This document shows positions 52,346-62,832 of a DNA stretch of 64,000 bases, piece by piece; position 1 is the first letter of the stretch, and the number at the start of each line of letters is the position of its first letter. The translations under genes and the position numbers were made by a program. Below the pieces are notes generated by a model. It had not been told where the DNA came from and ran no database searches. It was given only the letters and a program-made list of their open reading frames with translations. This DNA is from JALYOK01 sp963840785 (GTDB lineage Bacteria > Pseudomonadota > Gammaproteobacteria > Burkholderiales > JALYOK01). The stretch is from the NCBI GenBank assembly GCA_963840785.1, contig CAWJAF010000001.1:62001-126000 (forward strand), written 5' to 3'.

Positions 52346-52952
52346 AGAGGTCACTTGCCGGTAGGTAGTGCGCAAATTTGAAGAAATGCGTACCATCGTG
52401 AAGGTTAATGGAGAAAGCGGGAAACTATCCTCCAGATATTCAAACGAAAAATTTAAAGGCGCGAGGTAGCAAGCGGTAGATAAGAGCTTTAGTGCTAGAT
52501 GTTTGTTAAATTTAAATTTTATCGCTACTTTTCGCTGAAATAGGACTGTTTTGGGATTTGAAAAAAGTGGAAAAAAATTGTTTGTCGCATATTCTGAGCA
52601 GTCACTCTTTCTCTTTGACGCCATACACATCGAATTTCAACAAACTGGCGGCGTTACTCTTCGATATGAATTTCACCGCATCCTTAACATTAGATGCGGC
52701 TAGATGTATCCTCAAAATGTGTAATGCCAAATTGAAACTTTCATCCGCGGGCACTGTGACGCAGCACGTAGAGCAAATGACAAATCCAAGATCGCGATAT
52801 AACTTTCTTATTGGCACCAGGAGCAGCGACTTGTTCAAAATCAACACTGGGACAGCTTTCGAGACGGGGCGCCAGGGCGGCGTCGGCACGGCACAGCCTC
52901 CCCGTCAAACGCGGTCGATTTCAGGCCATCCGTATCGAAGAGCATAGGCCAG
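52346..52952. other. AT-rich stretch without a recognisable gene
   Basis: About 600 bp, noticeably richer in A+T than its flanks, especially 52380-52620. Two frames of about 95-129 residues exist on either strand but show no familiar motif or ribosome site. It marks the boundary between the duplicated module and the glycan cluster. Confidence 0.4.
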
Positions 52953-53654
52953 ATGACGATATACAACGACGCCACTTATCTTCACAATAATCCCTCCTGG
53001 CACGTGGAGGACGCGGAGTTCAAAGCTGCCGGCGTGCTAGAAGCCTTGCAGGTTAGTGGTTTGAGGCCTGCAGGCCGCATTGCAGACGTTGGGTGTGGTG
53101 CCGGCAAAGTGGCGTCGATTCTAGGTAGAGAACTGGAAAATGCCGCCGAGGTCGTGGGGTTTGATACCTCGCCCGACGCCGCCCGCTTTTGGCCTGCGCT
53201 GTCAACTGATCGCGTAAGATTCTCCTGCGAGGACTTCCTAGCGCAGACCGACATATTCGATGTCGTGCTGTTGCTTGACGTTTTCGAGCATATCCCCGAT
53301 TACCTCGGATTCCTGAGCGCCATTAGACCCCTCGGGCGAAATTTCGTGTTTAACATCCCCTTGGATATGAACGTCGTATCCATGCTTACTGGCCAACATA
53401 CCCGTGCACGACAGAAGTATGGCCACCTTCACTATTTCTCGTATGAGACAGCACTTTTGACGTTAAGGCACTGCGGGTTTCAAATTCTCCGCGAGGAACT
53501 GCGTCCGGGCTTCAGAGCCGCACCAGCGGTGCGAACCGAACTGCGTCAACTACTCGTGGATATCCCGCGCCTGGCGCTTTACCGAGCCGCGCCTCGCATT
53601 TGTGCAACTTGGCTCGGCGGACTCAGCCTTTCTGTAGTGGCAAAAGCGGCATAA
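52953..53654 (+). CDS. Class I SAM-dependent methyltransferase
   Basis: The product has 233 residues. IADVGCGAGKVASIL is motif I, VVGFDTSPDA motif II and FDVVLLLDVFEHIPD motif IV. The C-terminal part is hydrophobic-helical. Its place at the head of a glycan cluster suggests a sugar or lipid-linked glycan substrate. The frame is intact. Confidence 0.8.
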   Translation: MTIYNDATYLHNNPSWHVEDAEFKAAGVLEALQVSGLRPAGRIADVGCGAGKVASILGRELENAAEVVGFDTSPDAARFWPALSTDRVRFSCEDFLAQTDIFDVVLLLDVFEHIPDYLGFLSAIRPLGRNFVFNIPLDMNVVSMLTGQHTRARQKYGHLHYFSYETALLTLRHCGFQILREELRPGFRAAPAVRTELRQLLVDIPRLALYRAAPRICATWLGGLSLSVVAKAA

Positions 53655-53859
53655 TGCATTCCATAAATACTGCTCGCTGTTACGCCGACACCCCCTTCGT
53701 TGCGTTGGGTTGTGCTCGCTGCAGGGAAACATTTGACGCGTCCAAAGGGCAAGGAAATGAGAAAACTAATAAAGCAGCTCCCCTTACCCGAAAAACTCCC
53801 CAAAACGCTAGACTCTACCCCGCGCACCATTTAGAATTATCGCTTTTCTCAACGATCCT

Positions 53860-54956
53860 ATGAGTAACGATAAACCAGTCTTTGTAACTCAACCAAGCTT
53901 GCCTCCGTTAGAGGATTTCCCTACCTCCAAAAAATTTGGGAAAACAAGATCCTCACAAACAGCGGGCCTTTTCACCAGCAGTTAGAAAAAGCACTCTGCG
54001 ATATTTGGGTGTTGAGCACATCTCCTTGTTTACCAACGGCACCATTGCGCTGGTCACCGCATTTCAGGCGCTGCGCATCACGGGCGAAGTGATCACCACG
54101 CCCTATTCATTTGTCGCGACCTCGCATTCCTTTGTGGAACGGGATCAAGCCGGTATTCGTGGACATAGCCCCAAACGCTCAACCTTGACCGTCAAAGATC
54201 GAGGCCGTATCACGCCGCAAACCACGGCGATCATGCCGGTGCATTGTACGGGCATCCCTGCGATGTAGAGGCAATCCAGAAGATCGCCGACAACTACAAC
54301 CTCAAGGTGATCTACGATGCCGCGCATGCGTTTGGCGTGCAAGACCCGCAAGGCAGCATCCTTCGGCATGGCGATCTATCGGTCCTCAGCTTCCATGCCA
54401 CCAAAGTGTTCAATACTTTCGAAGGCGGCGCTATCGTCTGTCCCGATCCCAAGACCAAAGTCCGCATCGATCAACTGAAGAATTTCGGCCATGTCGGCGA
54501 AACTTCGTGGTGGCTCCCGGGATCAACGGCAAAATGAGCGAATTCAACGCCGCTTTGGGTCTGCTGCAGCTGAAATATAGACCAAGCCCTCGCGCGTCGC
54601 GGGAGATCGATGCTGTCTATCGGGACCGGTTGAAGGGCGTAAAGGGAATTCGTTGCCTGAACGACGCCGGCGAGAAAGTCGCCAACTACGCCTATTTCCC
54701 CGTTCTGGTTGAAGCAGACTACCCGATCGGCCGGGACGACCTGTACCAAAGCCTGAAGCGACAATATTTTCCGCGCCGCTATTTCTATCCCCTGATCTCC
54801 GATTTTCCGATGTATCGGGCACTGCGTTCCGCTCAAGCGGAGAACCTCCCTGTGGCAACGGCCGCAGCACAGCAGGTACTCTGCCTGCCGATCTATGCTG
54901 GATTGGATAATGACGAAGTCCGGCGCATCGCGGATCATATTGGAAATGTCAGCTGA
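53860..54956 (+). pseudogene. DegT/DnrJ/EryC1 aminotransferase (at least four frameshifts)
   Basis: These enzymes transfer an amino group to keto-sugars on nucleotide carriers. In pieces one reads KIWENKILTNSGPF, LGVEHISLFTNGTIALVTAF, VIYDAAHAFGV (PLP Asp) and SFHATKVFNTFEGGAI (PLP Lys). Single missing bases near 53925, 53998, 54255 and 54510 break the frame. Restoring them gives a complete protein of about 365 residues. Either a sequence error or a recent pseudogene. Confidence 0.8.
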
Positions 54957-54965
54957 AAGTCTGAG

Positions 54966-55652
54966 ATGAGGCTGGCAATCATGCAGCCATATTTTTTCCC
55001 GTATATCGGTTACTTCCAGCTGATCGGGCGGTTGATATGTTCATCGTGTACGACAACATCAAATACACCAAGAAAGGATGGATCAACCGCAACCGCATGC
55101 TGCAGAATGGGCCCAAGGAGGTTTTCGCTGCCAATGAAAGCGGATTCGGACTCTCTTGACGTTAACGATCGGGAATTGGCGGCGGATTTCAAGCCGGACA
55201 AACTGCTGAACCAGTTCACGGCGCGTACCGCCGCGCGCCATTTTGCGCAGACGTTTCCGCTGCTTCAAAGGTTCTGTCGGCAATCGCACGAACCTTTTCG
55301 TTTCCTGCACAAATCCATCGTCGAAACCTGCGAGTACTTAGGGATCGCCACGAATATCCTCATCTACGTTCTCGGTCGCTATCGACCACGGTCTGAGGAA
55401 TCAGGACAAGGTGCTCGCCCTGTGCCGCAGCTCGGCGCGAACACTTACATAAACGCCATCGGCGGCATGGAGCTGTATGAGAAGGAAGCGTTCGGTAAAA
55501 GGGCATCGAGCTGAAGTTCATCAGATCGAAACCGTTAACGACAGCAGTTTGACAATGAGTTCGTGCCGTGGCTGTCGATCATCGACGTAATGATGTTCAA
55601 TTCTGCTGATACGATCCGAGAAATGCTGGCATCAAAATATGAATTGATCTAA
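54966..55652 (+). pseudogene. WbqC family protein (frameshifted)
   Basis: WbqC-like proteins occur in O-antigen clusters and are thought to act in sugar modification. The start MRLAIMQPYFFPYIGYFQLI is typical, followed in another frame by MFIVYDNIKYTKKGWINRNR and later SDSLDVNDRELAADF. Deletions near 55031, 55125, 55500 and 55550 shift the frame. The end PWLSIIDVMMFNS reads in the last frame. Confidence 0.78.
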
Positions 55653-55674
55653 CGACCTGCGTTAAACTGGCTGC

Positions 55675-56646
55675 GTGACCGACAAAGTGTTTAAATGGAA
55701 AAAATTGGGCAAGGTGTTCACCCCGCAAGAAGTGTTGGGGACCATGGCTGAAGGAATTCGCGCAGGCCCCTGCGACGCTGATGTATGACAATTTGTGCGC
55801 GTATATTTCTCCTGCCGCCCGCCAGCGGATGAGAACGGCCAGTACGTGAGCTACTCCGCCTATGTCGATCTGGATCGCGCCGATCTGTTCAAGGTGCGGC
55901 ATGTCGGCGAACAACCCATCCTCGAGTCTGGGCGGGCTGGGCGAGTTCGACGAGTTCGGCACCTATCCGGTTTCCGTCATTCGCAACGGCGACGAAGTGC
56001 GCGCCTATTACGCGGGCTGGACCCGCTGCGAATCCGTGCCGTTCAACGTGGCGATCGGCATGGCGACCAGCCGCGACGGGGGCAAGACCTTCACCAAGCT
56101 CGGCAACGGCCCGGTGTTGTCGTATTCACCGGACGAGCCCTTCGTGTTGAGCGGGCCGAAGATTCGACGTTTCAACGATACCTGGTATCTGTGGTACATC
56201 GCCGGACGCAAGTGGAAGATGGTGGAGGCCGCGCGGAGCCGGTCTACAAGATCCGCATGGCATCGTCCTCGGACGGCATCCATTGGAACAAGGTCAACAA
56301 GGACCTGATCGAGAGCCGCATCGAAGAAGACGAAGCGCAAGCCAGCCCGGACGTGTTCTACGCCAACGGCAAATATCACATGTTCTTCTGCTACCGCTAC
56401 AGCAGCCACTACCGGGGCAAGGAGAACGGCTACCGCATCGGTTATGCCTCCAGCACCAATCTGATCGACTGGGTGCGCGACGATGCGAAAGCCGGCATCG
56501 ACGTGTCGGAAGAAGGCTGGGATGCCGAGATGATCAGCTATCCGCACGTGTTCGAACTGGATGGGAAAACCTATCTGGCCTACCTCGGCAACCAGGTCGG
56601 CCGGCACGGCTTCGGTCTGGCCGTGCTGGATGGAAAGCTGGAGTAA
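55675..56646 (+). pseudogene. Beta-propeller glycosidase-like protein 1 (frameshifted)
   Basis: Repeated blade motifs (VRVYFSCRPPADENG, GTYPVSVIRNGDEVRAYYAGW, YHMFFCYRYSSHYRG, EMISYPHVFELDGKTYLAYLGNQ) match five-bladed propellers of the GH43/GH32/GH130 type. The start is GTG 55675, giving KWKKLGKVFTP. At least three indels occur (about 55745, 55925 and 56228). It is paralogous to the next gene. Activity is unknown; it may trim or modify a glycan. Confidence 0.65.
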
Positions 56647-56649
56647 GGG

Positions 56650-57619
56650 ATGGGCGCGATGAAGTGGAAGAAGCTTGGCAAGATATTCGACCCGACGCAG
56701 CACAAGCTGCCGAACGATTGCGTGCAGTTCGCCCAATCGCCGCAGGCTCTTGGTGTTCGATGATTTCGTGCGCATCTATTTCTCCACCCGTTCGGTGGAC
56801 AAGAGCAACGGCAAATATCTCAGCCACATCGCCTTCGTCGATATGCGGAAGAATCTGCGCGATGTGATTCGCGTGTCCGACAAAACGGTCATCCCGCTCG
56901 GCGGGCTGGGCTGTTTCGACGAGCATGGGATCTTCCCGATGAGCGTCATGCGCCACGGCGATGCCGTGTATGGCTACACCTGCGGCTGGAACCGGCGCGT
57001 CTCCGTCTCGGTCGATACCGCCATCGGTCTGGCCATCAGCCGCGATGATGGTCTCACCTTCCAGCGCATCGGCGATGGGCCGGTGCTGGCGGCATCGCTG
57101 CACGAACCCTGTCTGGTCGGCGACGGCTTCGTGAAAGTCATCGGCGGCGTATTTCATATGTGGTACATCTTCGGTACCGGCTGGAAGAAGTTCTCGGCGG
57201 ATGCGCCGCCGGATCGCACCTACAAGATCGGTCATGCGGTTTCCAGCGACGGCATCAACTGGGTCAAGGAAGAAGCGCGGCAGATCATCGCCGACCGTTT
57301 GGGCGCGGATGAAAGCCAGGCGCTGCCGACGGTGATCGAGATCGATGGCCGGTATCACATGTTCTTCTGCTATCGCCAGTCATTCGACTTCAGGAAGAAC
57401 AAGGACCGCGGCTATCGCATCGGCCATGCTTGGTCGGACGATCTGGTGAACTGGACGCGGGACGACGAGAATCCGCTCCTCGACGTCACGCCGGGCGACT
57501 GGGATTCGGATATGTTGTGCTACCCGCATGTGTTCGAGTGCGATGGCAAGGTGTATTTGCTCTATAACGGCAACGAGTTCGGGCGCTATGGTTTCGGGCT
57601 GGCGGTATTGGAGCGATGA
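56650..57619 (+). CDS. Beta-propeller glycosidase-like protein 2 (one frameshift near 5' end)
   Basis: ATG 56650 begins MGAMKWKKLGKIFDPTQHKL; an extra T near 56752 shifts the frame, after which 300 residues read cleanly. VRIYFSTRSVDKSNG, GIFPMSVMRHGDAVYGYTCGW, YHMFFCYRQSFDFR and DMLCYPHVFECDGKVYLLYNGNEFG parallel the blades of protein 1. Metal- or sugar-binding Asp/Glu residues occur in the same places. The stop overlaps the GNAT ATG. Confidence 0.7.
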
Positions 57620-58092
57620 GCGCAGCGGTCGAATATCTGTCGAACAAGGCATCTGCGGCGGAGATCGCCGAACATCTGTCGCGCTGCGATGCCGATTTCG
57701 TGCCGCCCTTGAGCGGTCGGGTCGAGATAACAGACTATGCGAAAAAGATCGCGAGCAAGGCGACGAGGTTCGAAGCATGGTCGGGCGGCACGCTGGTCGG
57801 TTTGGTGGCGGCGTATTGCAACGACCAGGAGAAGCGCATCGCCTACATCACCAGCGTCAGCGTGTTGCGCGAGTGGACGGGCAAAGGCATCGCCGCGCGT
57901 TTGATGAGCCAGTGCGTCGAGCACGCGAAAGCGTCGGGCATGCGGCAGATCGGTCTGGAGGTGGCGAGCGACAACACGCCTGCCATCAAGCTGTATGAAA
58001 AGAGCGGCTTCGTTGCGGGCAAGGCGAACATGCCATTCGTTACCATGAATCTATATTTGAAAAGCGGGGAAGAACATGAACGGCAAGCGTGA
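57616..58092 (+). CDS. GNAT-family N-acetyltransferase
   Basis: The 158-residue protein has the acetyl-CoA-binding region VSVLREWTGKGIAARLM and the C-terminal NTPAIKLYEKSGF that mark GNAT enzymes. In this cluster it may acetylate an amino-sugar made by the nearby aminotransferase. ATGA overlap upstream; it overlaps the next gene by 17 bases. Confidence 0.85.
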   Translation: MSAAVEYLSNKASAAEIAEHLSRCDADFVPPLSGRVEITDYAKKIASKATRFEAWSGGTLVGLVAAYCNDQEKRIAYITSVSVLREWTGKGIAARLMSQCVEHAKASGMRQIGLEVASDNTPAIKLYEKSGFVAGKANMPFVTMNLYLKSGEEHERQA

Positions 58093-58826
58093 CTACAATG
58101 TCGAAATAAAAGATACGAACGACCACAAGTACGCTTACGGCTTCGACTTCGACGTGATGCACCCCTACATGATCAAATCGTTCGAGCCCTTCTTCAACAA
58201 GGGAAGCCTGCTCGAGCTTGGGAGCTTCAAGGGCGACTTCACCAGAAGACTCCTGCCCTATTTCGATGACGTCACCTGTGTCGAAGCCTCGGATGTCGCT
58301 ATCGAGGAAGCCAGAAAGAAACTGGGTGACAAGGTGAAGTTCGTCAATTCGCTATTCGAGAAAGCGACCCTGCCCAAGCGCTATGACAACATCGTGCTGA
58401 CCCATGTGCTGGAACACCTGGATGATCCTGTGCTGGTGTTGAAACGCATCAACGACGAGTGGCTGGCGGAGAACGGCAGGTTCTTCCTGGTGTGCCCGAA
58501 TGCCAATGCCCCTTCCCGGCAGATCGCCGTGAAGATGGGATTGATCACCCACAATGCTGCCGTCACTCCCGCCGAGGCCGAGCATGGCCACCGCTGCACC
58601 TACACATTGGATACCTTGGAGCGGGATGCTGTTGCGGCGGGGCTGAAGGTGGTTCACCGATCGGGGATATTCTTCAAGGCGTTGGCGAACTTCCAATGGG
58701 ATCGACTTGCTGCAAACGGACATCATCTCCAAGGAATATCTGGAAGGGTGCTACAAGCTGGGGCAGCAGTATCCGGATCTTTGTTCGAGTATCTTCCTGA
58801 TGTGTGAAAAAGGCGACAAGAAATGA
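58076..58826 (+). CDS. SAM-dependent methyltransferase (3' frameshift)
   Basis: LLELGSFKGDFTRRLLPYF is motif I and IVLTHVLEHLDDP motif IV. The frame is clean until about 58705, where one base too many diverts it to an early stop at 58807. The alternative frame reads SKEYLEGCYKLGQQYPDL and ends at TGA 58824-58826, overlapping the next ATG by four bases, which supports the restored end. Confidence 0.78.
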
Positions 58827-59748
58827 AGATATCGTTTGTTGTGGCCGTCTATCACAACGAGGGTGCCCTTTCCAAAACCCACGAAAAGATTCGCTCAGTC
58901 TTTGATAGCGGCCTCACGCAGCAGCACGAATACGAGATCGTCTTTGTGGATGATGGGTCGAAGGATGGGTCACTTGCGGGAGGTATTAAGTCTACGGGAG
59001 CAAGATTCCAGAGTTAAAATTATCACTTTTACTAGAAACTTCGGCCAGATGGCGGCCATGTTGGCCGGTTTTAAGGAGGCTACTGGCGATGCCGTCATCA
59101 ACATCTCAGCCGATCTGCAAGATCCGGTCGAGTTGATTCCGCAGATGGTCGAAAAGTGGAGTGAAGGGGCCGAGATCGTCATCTGCTATCGGACCGATCG
59201 TGCAGATACGTTGCTTGCGAAATTTTTTTCGCGATTGGCCTACGGGGTATTGCGCATGTCTTTGCCTCAAATACCGCCCGGTGGTTTCGATTTTGTGCTG
59301 ATGGATAGAAAGGTCATGAATGTTTTCAATGCGATTGATGTTAGGCATCGGTTCTTTCAGGGGGATCTGCTCTGGACCGGCTATCGTACCTGTTTCATCC
59401 CATATGCTCGCCTGAAAAGGACAATCGGAAAGTCTCAATATAACTTCGCGAAGAAATTGAAAAATTTTCTGGATGCGGTGCTGGATGCCTCCTATTTGCC
59501 GATTAGGTTTATCTCCCTTGTCGGGTTGATTACCTCGACACTTGGCGTGCTGTATAGCGCAACCATCGTTTATAGCTGGCTTCGTGGAGAGACTCCGTTT
59601 GCGGGTTGGGCGCCCATCATGATCGCCATTCTTTTGGTGGGGGGGCTGATCATGGTGATGCTTGGGGGTGATCGGGGAATATGTTTGGCGTATCAACGAG
59701 GAAGTGCGGAAGAGACCGAACTATGTAGTCAGGGACAAGTTCCTATGA
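58823..59748 (+). CDS. Family 2 glycosyltransferase, DPM1/ArnC type (two frameshifts)
   Basis: ISFVVAVYHNEGAL, EIVFVDDGSKDGS and INISADLQDPVELIPQM are the GT-A donor motifs. The C-terminal half has two membrane segments (LPIRFISLVGLITSTLGVLY; APIMIAILLVGGLIMVMLG), typical of enzymes that charge undecaprenyl phosphate. Frameshifts at about 58975 and 59667 (run of G) split it. Paired with GtrA downstream, it may form a glycan side-branch system. Confidence 0.82.
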
Positions 59749-60579
59749 GCGATAACCTATCCTACACAATAGTCGAAGGAATCAAGTGCTTTAGCCCCGA
59801 AGTGGCTAATTCCTATGCGGATTATCCGGACAGAGGATTTGATCTGACGGAAAAAAATGGGGAGAGTAGTTTTTGGGTTCGCTCGCGAAATAGGCTATTC
59901 AAGAGCATTGTCCAGGATCACATGGTTGCGATCGGGCAAAACGAAATTCTTGGAAATAGGCTGTGGGATAGGCGGGTTCATCCAACAAATTGTCGAGAAT
60001 GAAAGTCTGGAAATAACGGGATCGGAAATCTATCTGAAAGGGCTTCTGTGCGCTAAAAAAAATCTGCCTAATGTCGATTTCATTCAATTCGATGTGACGC
60101 AAGGCGTCGTAGGCGAGGAATTCGACATAATCGCCGCGTTTGATGTCATCGAACACATCGAGAACGATGTCGCCGCGATATCAAATATCTACAAGATGCT
60201 CTGCAGGGGAGGGAGTTTGATCATTACCGTTCCTCAACACAAGTTCCTGTGGAGCAGGCTTGACGAAATTGTCAAACACAAGCGCAGATACTCGAGACGG
60301 GAGTTGGTAACTAAGCTTCAGAAAAATGGATTCGACATCAGCTATTGCACGTCTTTCTTGTTTGTCCTATTTCCCTTTATGTTGATTTCTAGAATGTTTG
60401 ATAAGGTAAGTGACCAATTACAATCCGAGGAAGCGGGGTTTGAGAAGAGGGTCAAATTTTCTAATGCTCTGAATTGGATTTTCGATCGTTTGATGCGAAT
60501 TGATGAGGCTCTTATTCGCTTGGGCATCTCGCTTCCCTTCGGGGGGACATTGGTCGTTGTAGCCAGAAAGCGTTTATAA
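59745..60579 (+). CDS. SAM-dependent methyltransferase (one frameshift)
   Basis: The start MSDNLSYTIVEGIKCFSPEV overlaps the glycosyltransferase stop. Near 59950 the frame shifts by one base into FLEIGCGIGGFIQQIV (motif I), FDIIAAFDVIEHIEND (motif IV) and HKRRYSRRELVTKLQKNGF. The C-terminus is hydrophobic. Similar methyltransferases neighbour DPM1-type transferases. Confidence 0.8.
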
Positions 60580-60629
60580 AAACCTTCAGTCGGCATAGCC
60601 AATAAATTCTCAAGGCTACTGTCAGAACT

Positions 60630-61049
60630 ATGCATAAATTTAACATTGAGGCCACAAAATTCACGCTTGTCGGCGCGGCCAATTTTATGCTTACCTTTAT
60701 CGTGTTTACCGCGATACTAAAAATATGGGGAATAAATTACTTACTCTCGTTAGTGGCGGCGTGGGCCGTTGGCGTGATTTTTTCATATGTATTGAATTTT
60801 GCTTGGGTGTTCAAGCCAGAGCAAAAAATTCAGTTCAGTGCTAGATTTTTCAGATTCTTCTTGGCTAGCGTGTTGTCGATAGCATTGAACATGCTTGCGT
60901 TGAGTTATATCGTAGAACACACCGATTTTGATCCTTTTTATGTTCAGATTGCTCTGATCCCTTTCATCGTTATCTTCAATTTTTCTACAGCAAAGTATTG
61001 GTCATTACGCGGTTCCGGTGATGGGAAGCGCAAAGAATTTTCATCATGA
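60630..61049 (+). CDS. GtrA family membrane protein
   Basis: The 139-residue protein has four membrane segments (about 11-31, 38-58, 75-97 and 104-122) and the GtrA pattern FTLVGAANFMLTFIVF...YVLNFAWVF. GtrA members are proposed to flip lipid-linked sugars made by GtrB/DPM1-type enzymes. ATGA overlaps the next gene. Confidence 0.85.
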   Translation: MHKFNIEATKFTLVGAANFMLTFIVFTAILKIWGINYLLSLVAAWAVGVIFSYVLNFAWVFKPEQKIQFSARFFRFFLASVLSIALNMLALSYIVEHTDFDPFYVQIALIPFIVIFNFSTAKYWSLRGSGDGKRKEFSS

Positions 61050-62827
61050 AGATTCGAGGAGAAAATCAAAGCGTAGTTTCATTGCACTCTTTTTGGGAAG
61101 TTGAGAGAGTGGCTAGAACAGGAATTTTACTTTGCGCTCTCTTGGTTATTGCCTACTGTGTTTGGACGCTGGATCGCGGTTTTGAGATTACCGATGAAGC
61201 GTACTACTTGTTGCTGGCCATGCATGCTGGCTCCGTCAAATATTTCATCAGCGCCCAGCAATGGATAACGTCGGGGCTTTGGAAAATTACAGGAAGCATT
61301 ACGATGTTCAGAGCGGCAGGCATGGTTTTGTTGCTGACCAGCGCTGCATTGCTCGCGATTGGGGTATTTTCTGCCTGCCTTCGTTTTGGCCTGGTAGCCG
61401 ATCGCTTTGAGTCAAAAGTTGCGGTTCTTGCCGGTTCTGCAGTCGGTGCAATGCTTTACGCTTCAACGATCAATCTTTCACCAAGTTATAACCTGTTGGC
61501 TTCTGCGGGAGCCTATGCGGCGGCGGGCCTGGTTTTGCTGGCATCGAATCGTTCGGGTATCACGTACAAATATTTCTTGTTTGCTATGGCAGGCTGCGCG
61601 CTAGGAGCAGAGGCCCTTTGCAAGCCCTCCGCCGGCGCGGCCACATTGGCACTTCTTCTGTTTTGGGGGGGCATCCTCGAACGCTCGCGCTTCGATAAAA
61701 TTTTCGTTTCAGTGGCGATGGTCTTCGGTGTTGTCACGTTTGTGGGTATTGCGCTATTGGCTAACACAACAATACCTGACACAACACAAGCTGTTGAGCA
61801 GGGAATGCAGCTCTTCAGGCTGGTGCAAGTTGAGACGATAGGGGCACGTTTGGTCAGATATTCCATCGAGTTTTGGGAAAGTTTTTTGGCAACTCTGAGA
61901 GCGTTTGCTATTCCTATGGCAGCAATGATTGTGTATGCAACGACACGTTGCGCCATCTTTGCGCAGTTTGGGCTGATTGTGCTTGTGCTCACTCTGCTAT
62001 TCGGAAGCCTCGACGCTGGATTGCCTACACTTTCGACGCATAACGCAATTTTCGGCAGCTATCTTTTCGGAGGTTTCAACAGATACGATGTTCAAATAGT
62101 TGCGATATTTGCGATGCTGGTAATGGCGTTGATCTTGTCGATTTCGGTATGGAACAAGAACCGGAGTACGCGCGTACTATTTTCTGGATTGATCTTGCTG
62201 CCCTATTCAGTGGCAATCGGTGCTGGTAATCCACTGTTCACACAAGTAATAGACTCCCTCGCATCTTGGGGGATATTGATTGCCGTGCTGATGGTCGCAT
62301 GCCGTTCCGGGAATCTCAGCAAAATGCCTATCTCACTACTTGGGTTCTGTTTCATAATGACTGTTGCGCTACAGATTGTTACGAGTGCTCTTCGCCCGTA
62401 TCACTTGTCGCTGCCCCTCACAAAACAAGATCAGACAACGGTAGTGGGGAACCTAGGCGCGGTGAAAGTTGATGCCGGAACTTACACGTTTCTTGCGGCG
62501 ATGAGAGCGGCGGTTAATGAATGTGACATAGCAGTGGGTGCGCCTTTCATTGGTTTGTATAACATCCCTGGAGTGGCGTTAGTACTACAAGCTGTTCCAG
62601 TGTTAACTCCATGGCTGAACAATAAAGCGCAGGCCGAATTTATTATTGAGCGAATGCGCCCGGAGGGATTGCAGTCAGCCGTAGTGGCTCTTCACGTAGG
62701 AGAAAATCAAGCTTTCCCCCCTTTGCCGCAACAATTAGTAGCGTTTCTATCCGGTTACCGATACTGCGGAATGGCCATTTACCCCTATATGCAGCAGCGA
62801 ATCCAAATCTGGCAATTTCAGGCGTGA
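61046..62827 (+). CDS. Polytopic membrane protein, probable GT-C (ArnT/PMT-like) glycosyltransferase
   Basis: The 593-residue protein has about 11-13 hydrophobic segments. The first periplasmic loop contains FEITDEAYYLL, an acidic motif typical of GT-C transferases that use polyprenyl-phosphate sugars. A soluble C-terminal region of about 100 residues follows. It sits after DPM1-type and GtrA genes, so it may use the flipped lipid-linked sugar. No exact family was recognised. Confidence 0.65.
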   Translation: MKIRGENQSVVSLHSFWEVERVARTGILLCALLVIAYCVWTLDRGFEITDEAYYLLLAMHAGSVKYFISAQQWITSGLWKITGSITMFRAAGMVLLLTSAALLAIGVFSACLRFGLVADRFESKVAVLAGSAVGAMLYASTINLSPSYNLLASAGAYAAAGLVLLASNRSGITYKYFLFAMAGCALGAEALCKPSAGAATLALLLFWGGILERSRFDKIFVSVAMVFGVVTFVGIALLANTTIPDTTQAVEQGMQLFRLVQVETIGARLVRYSIEFWESFLATLRAFAIPMAAMIVYATTRCAIFAQFGLIVLVLTLLFGSLDAGLPTLSTHNAIFGSYLFGGFNRYDVQIVAIFAMLVMALILSISVWNKNRSTRVLFSGLILLPYSVAIGAGNPLFTQVIDSLASWGILIAVLMVACRSGNLSKMPISLLGFCFIMTVALQIVTSALRPYHLSLPLTKQDQTTVVGNLGAVKVDAGTYTFLAAMRAAVNECDIAVGAPFIGLYNIPGVALVLQAVPVLTPWLNNKAQAEFIIERMRPEGLQSAVVALHVGENQAFPPLPQQLVAFLSGYRYCGMAIYPYMQQRIQIWQFQA

Positions 62828-62832
62828 CAACC

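Noticed and set aside
52558..52947. Plus-strand frame of 129 codons
   Set aside because: No ribosome site, no familiar motif, low-complexity AT-rich start, and competing frames on the other strand of similar length.
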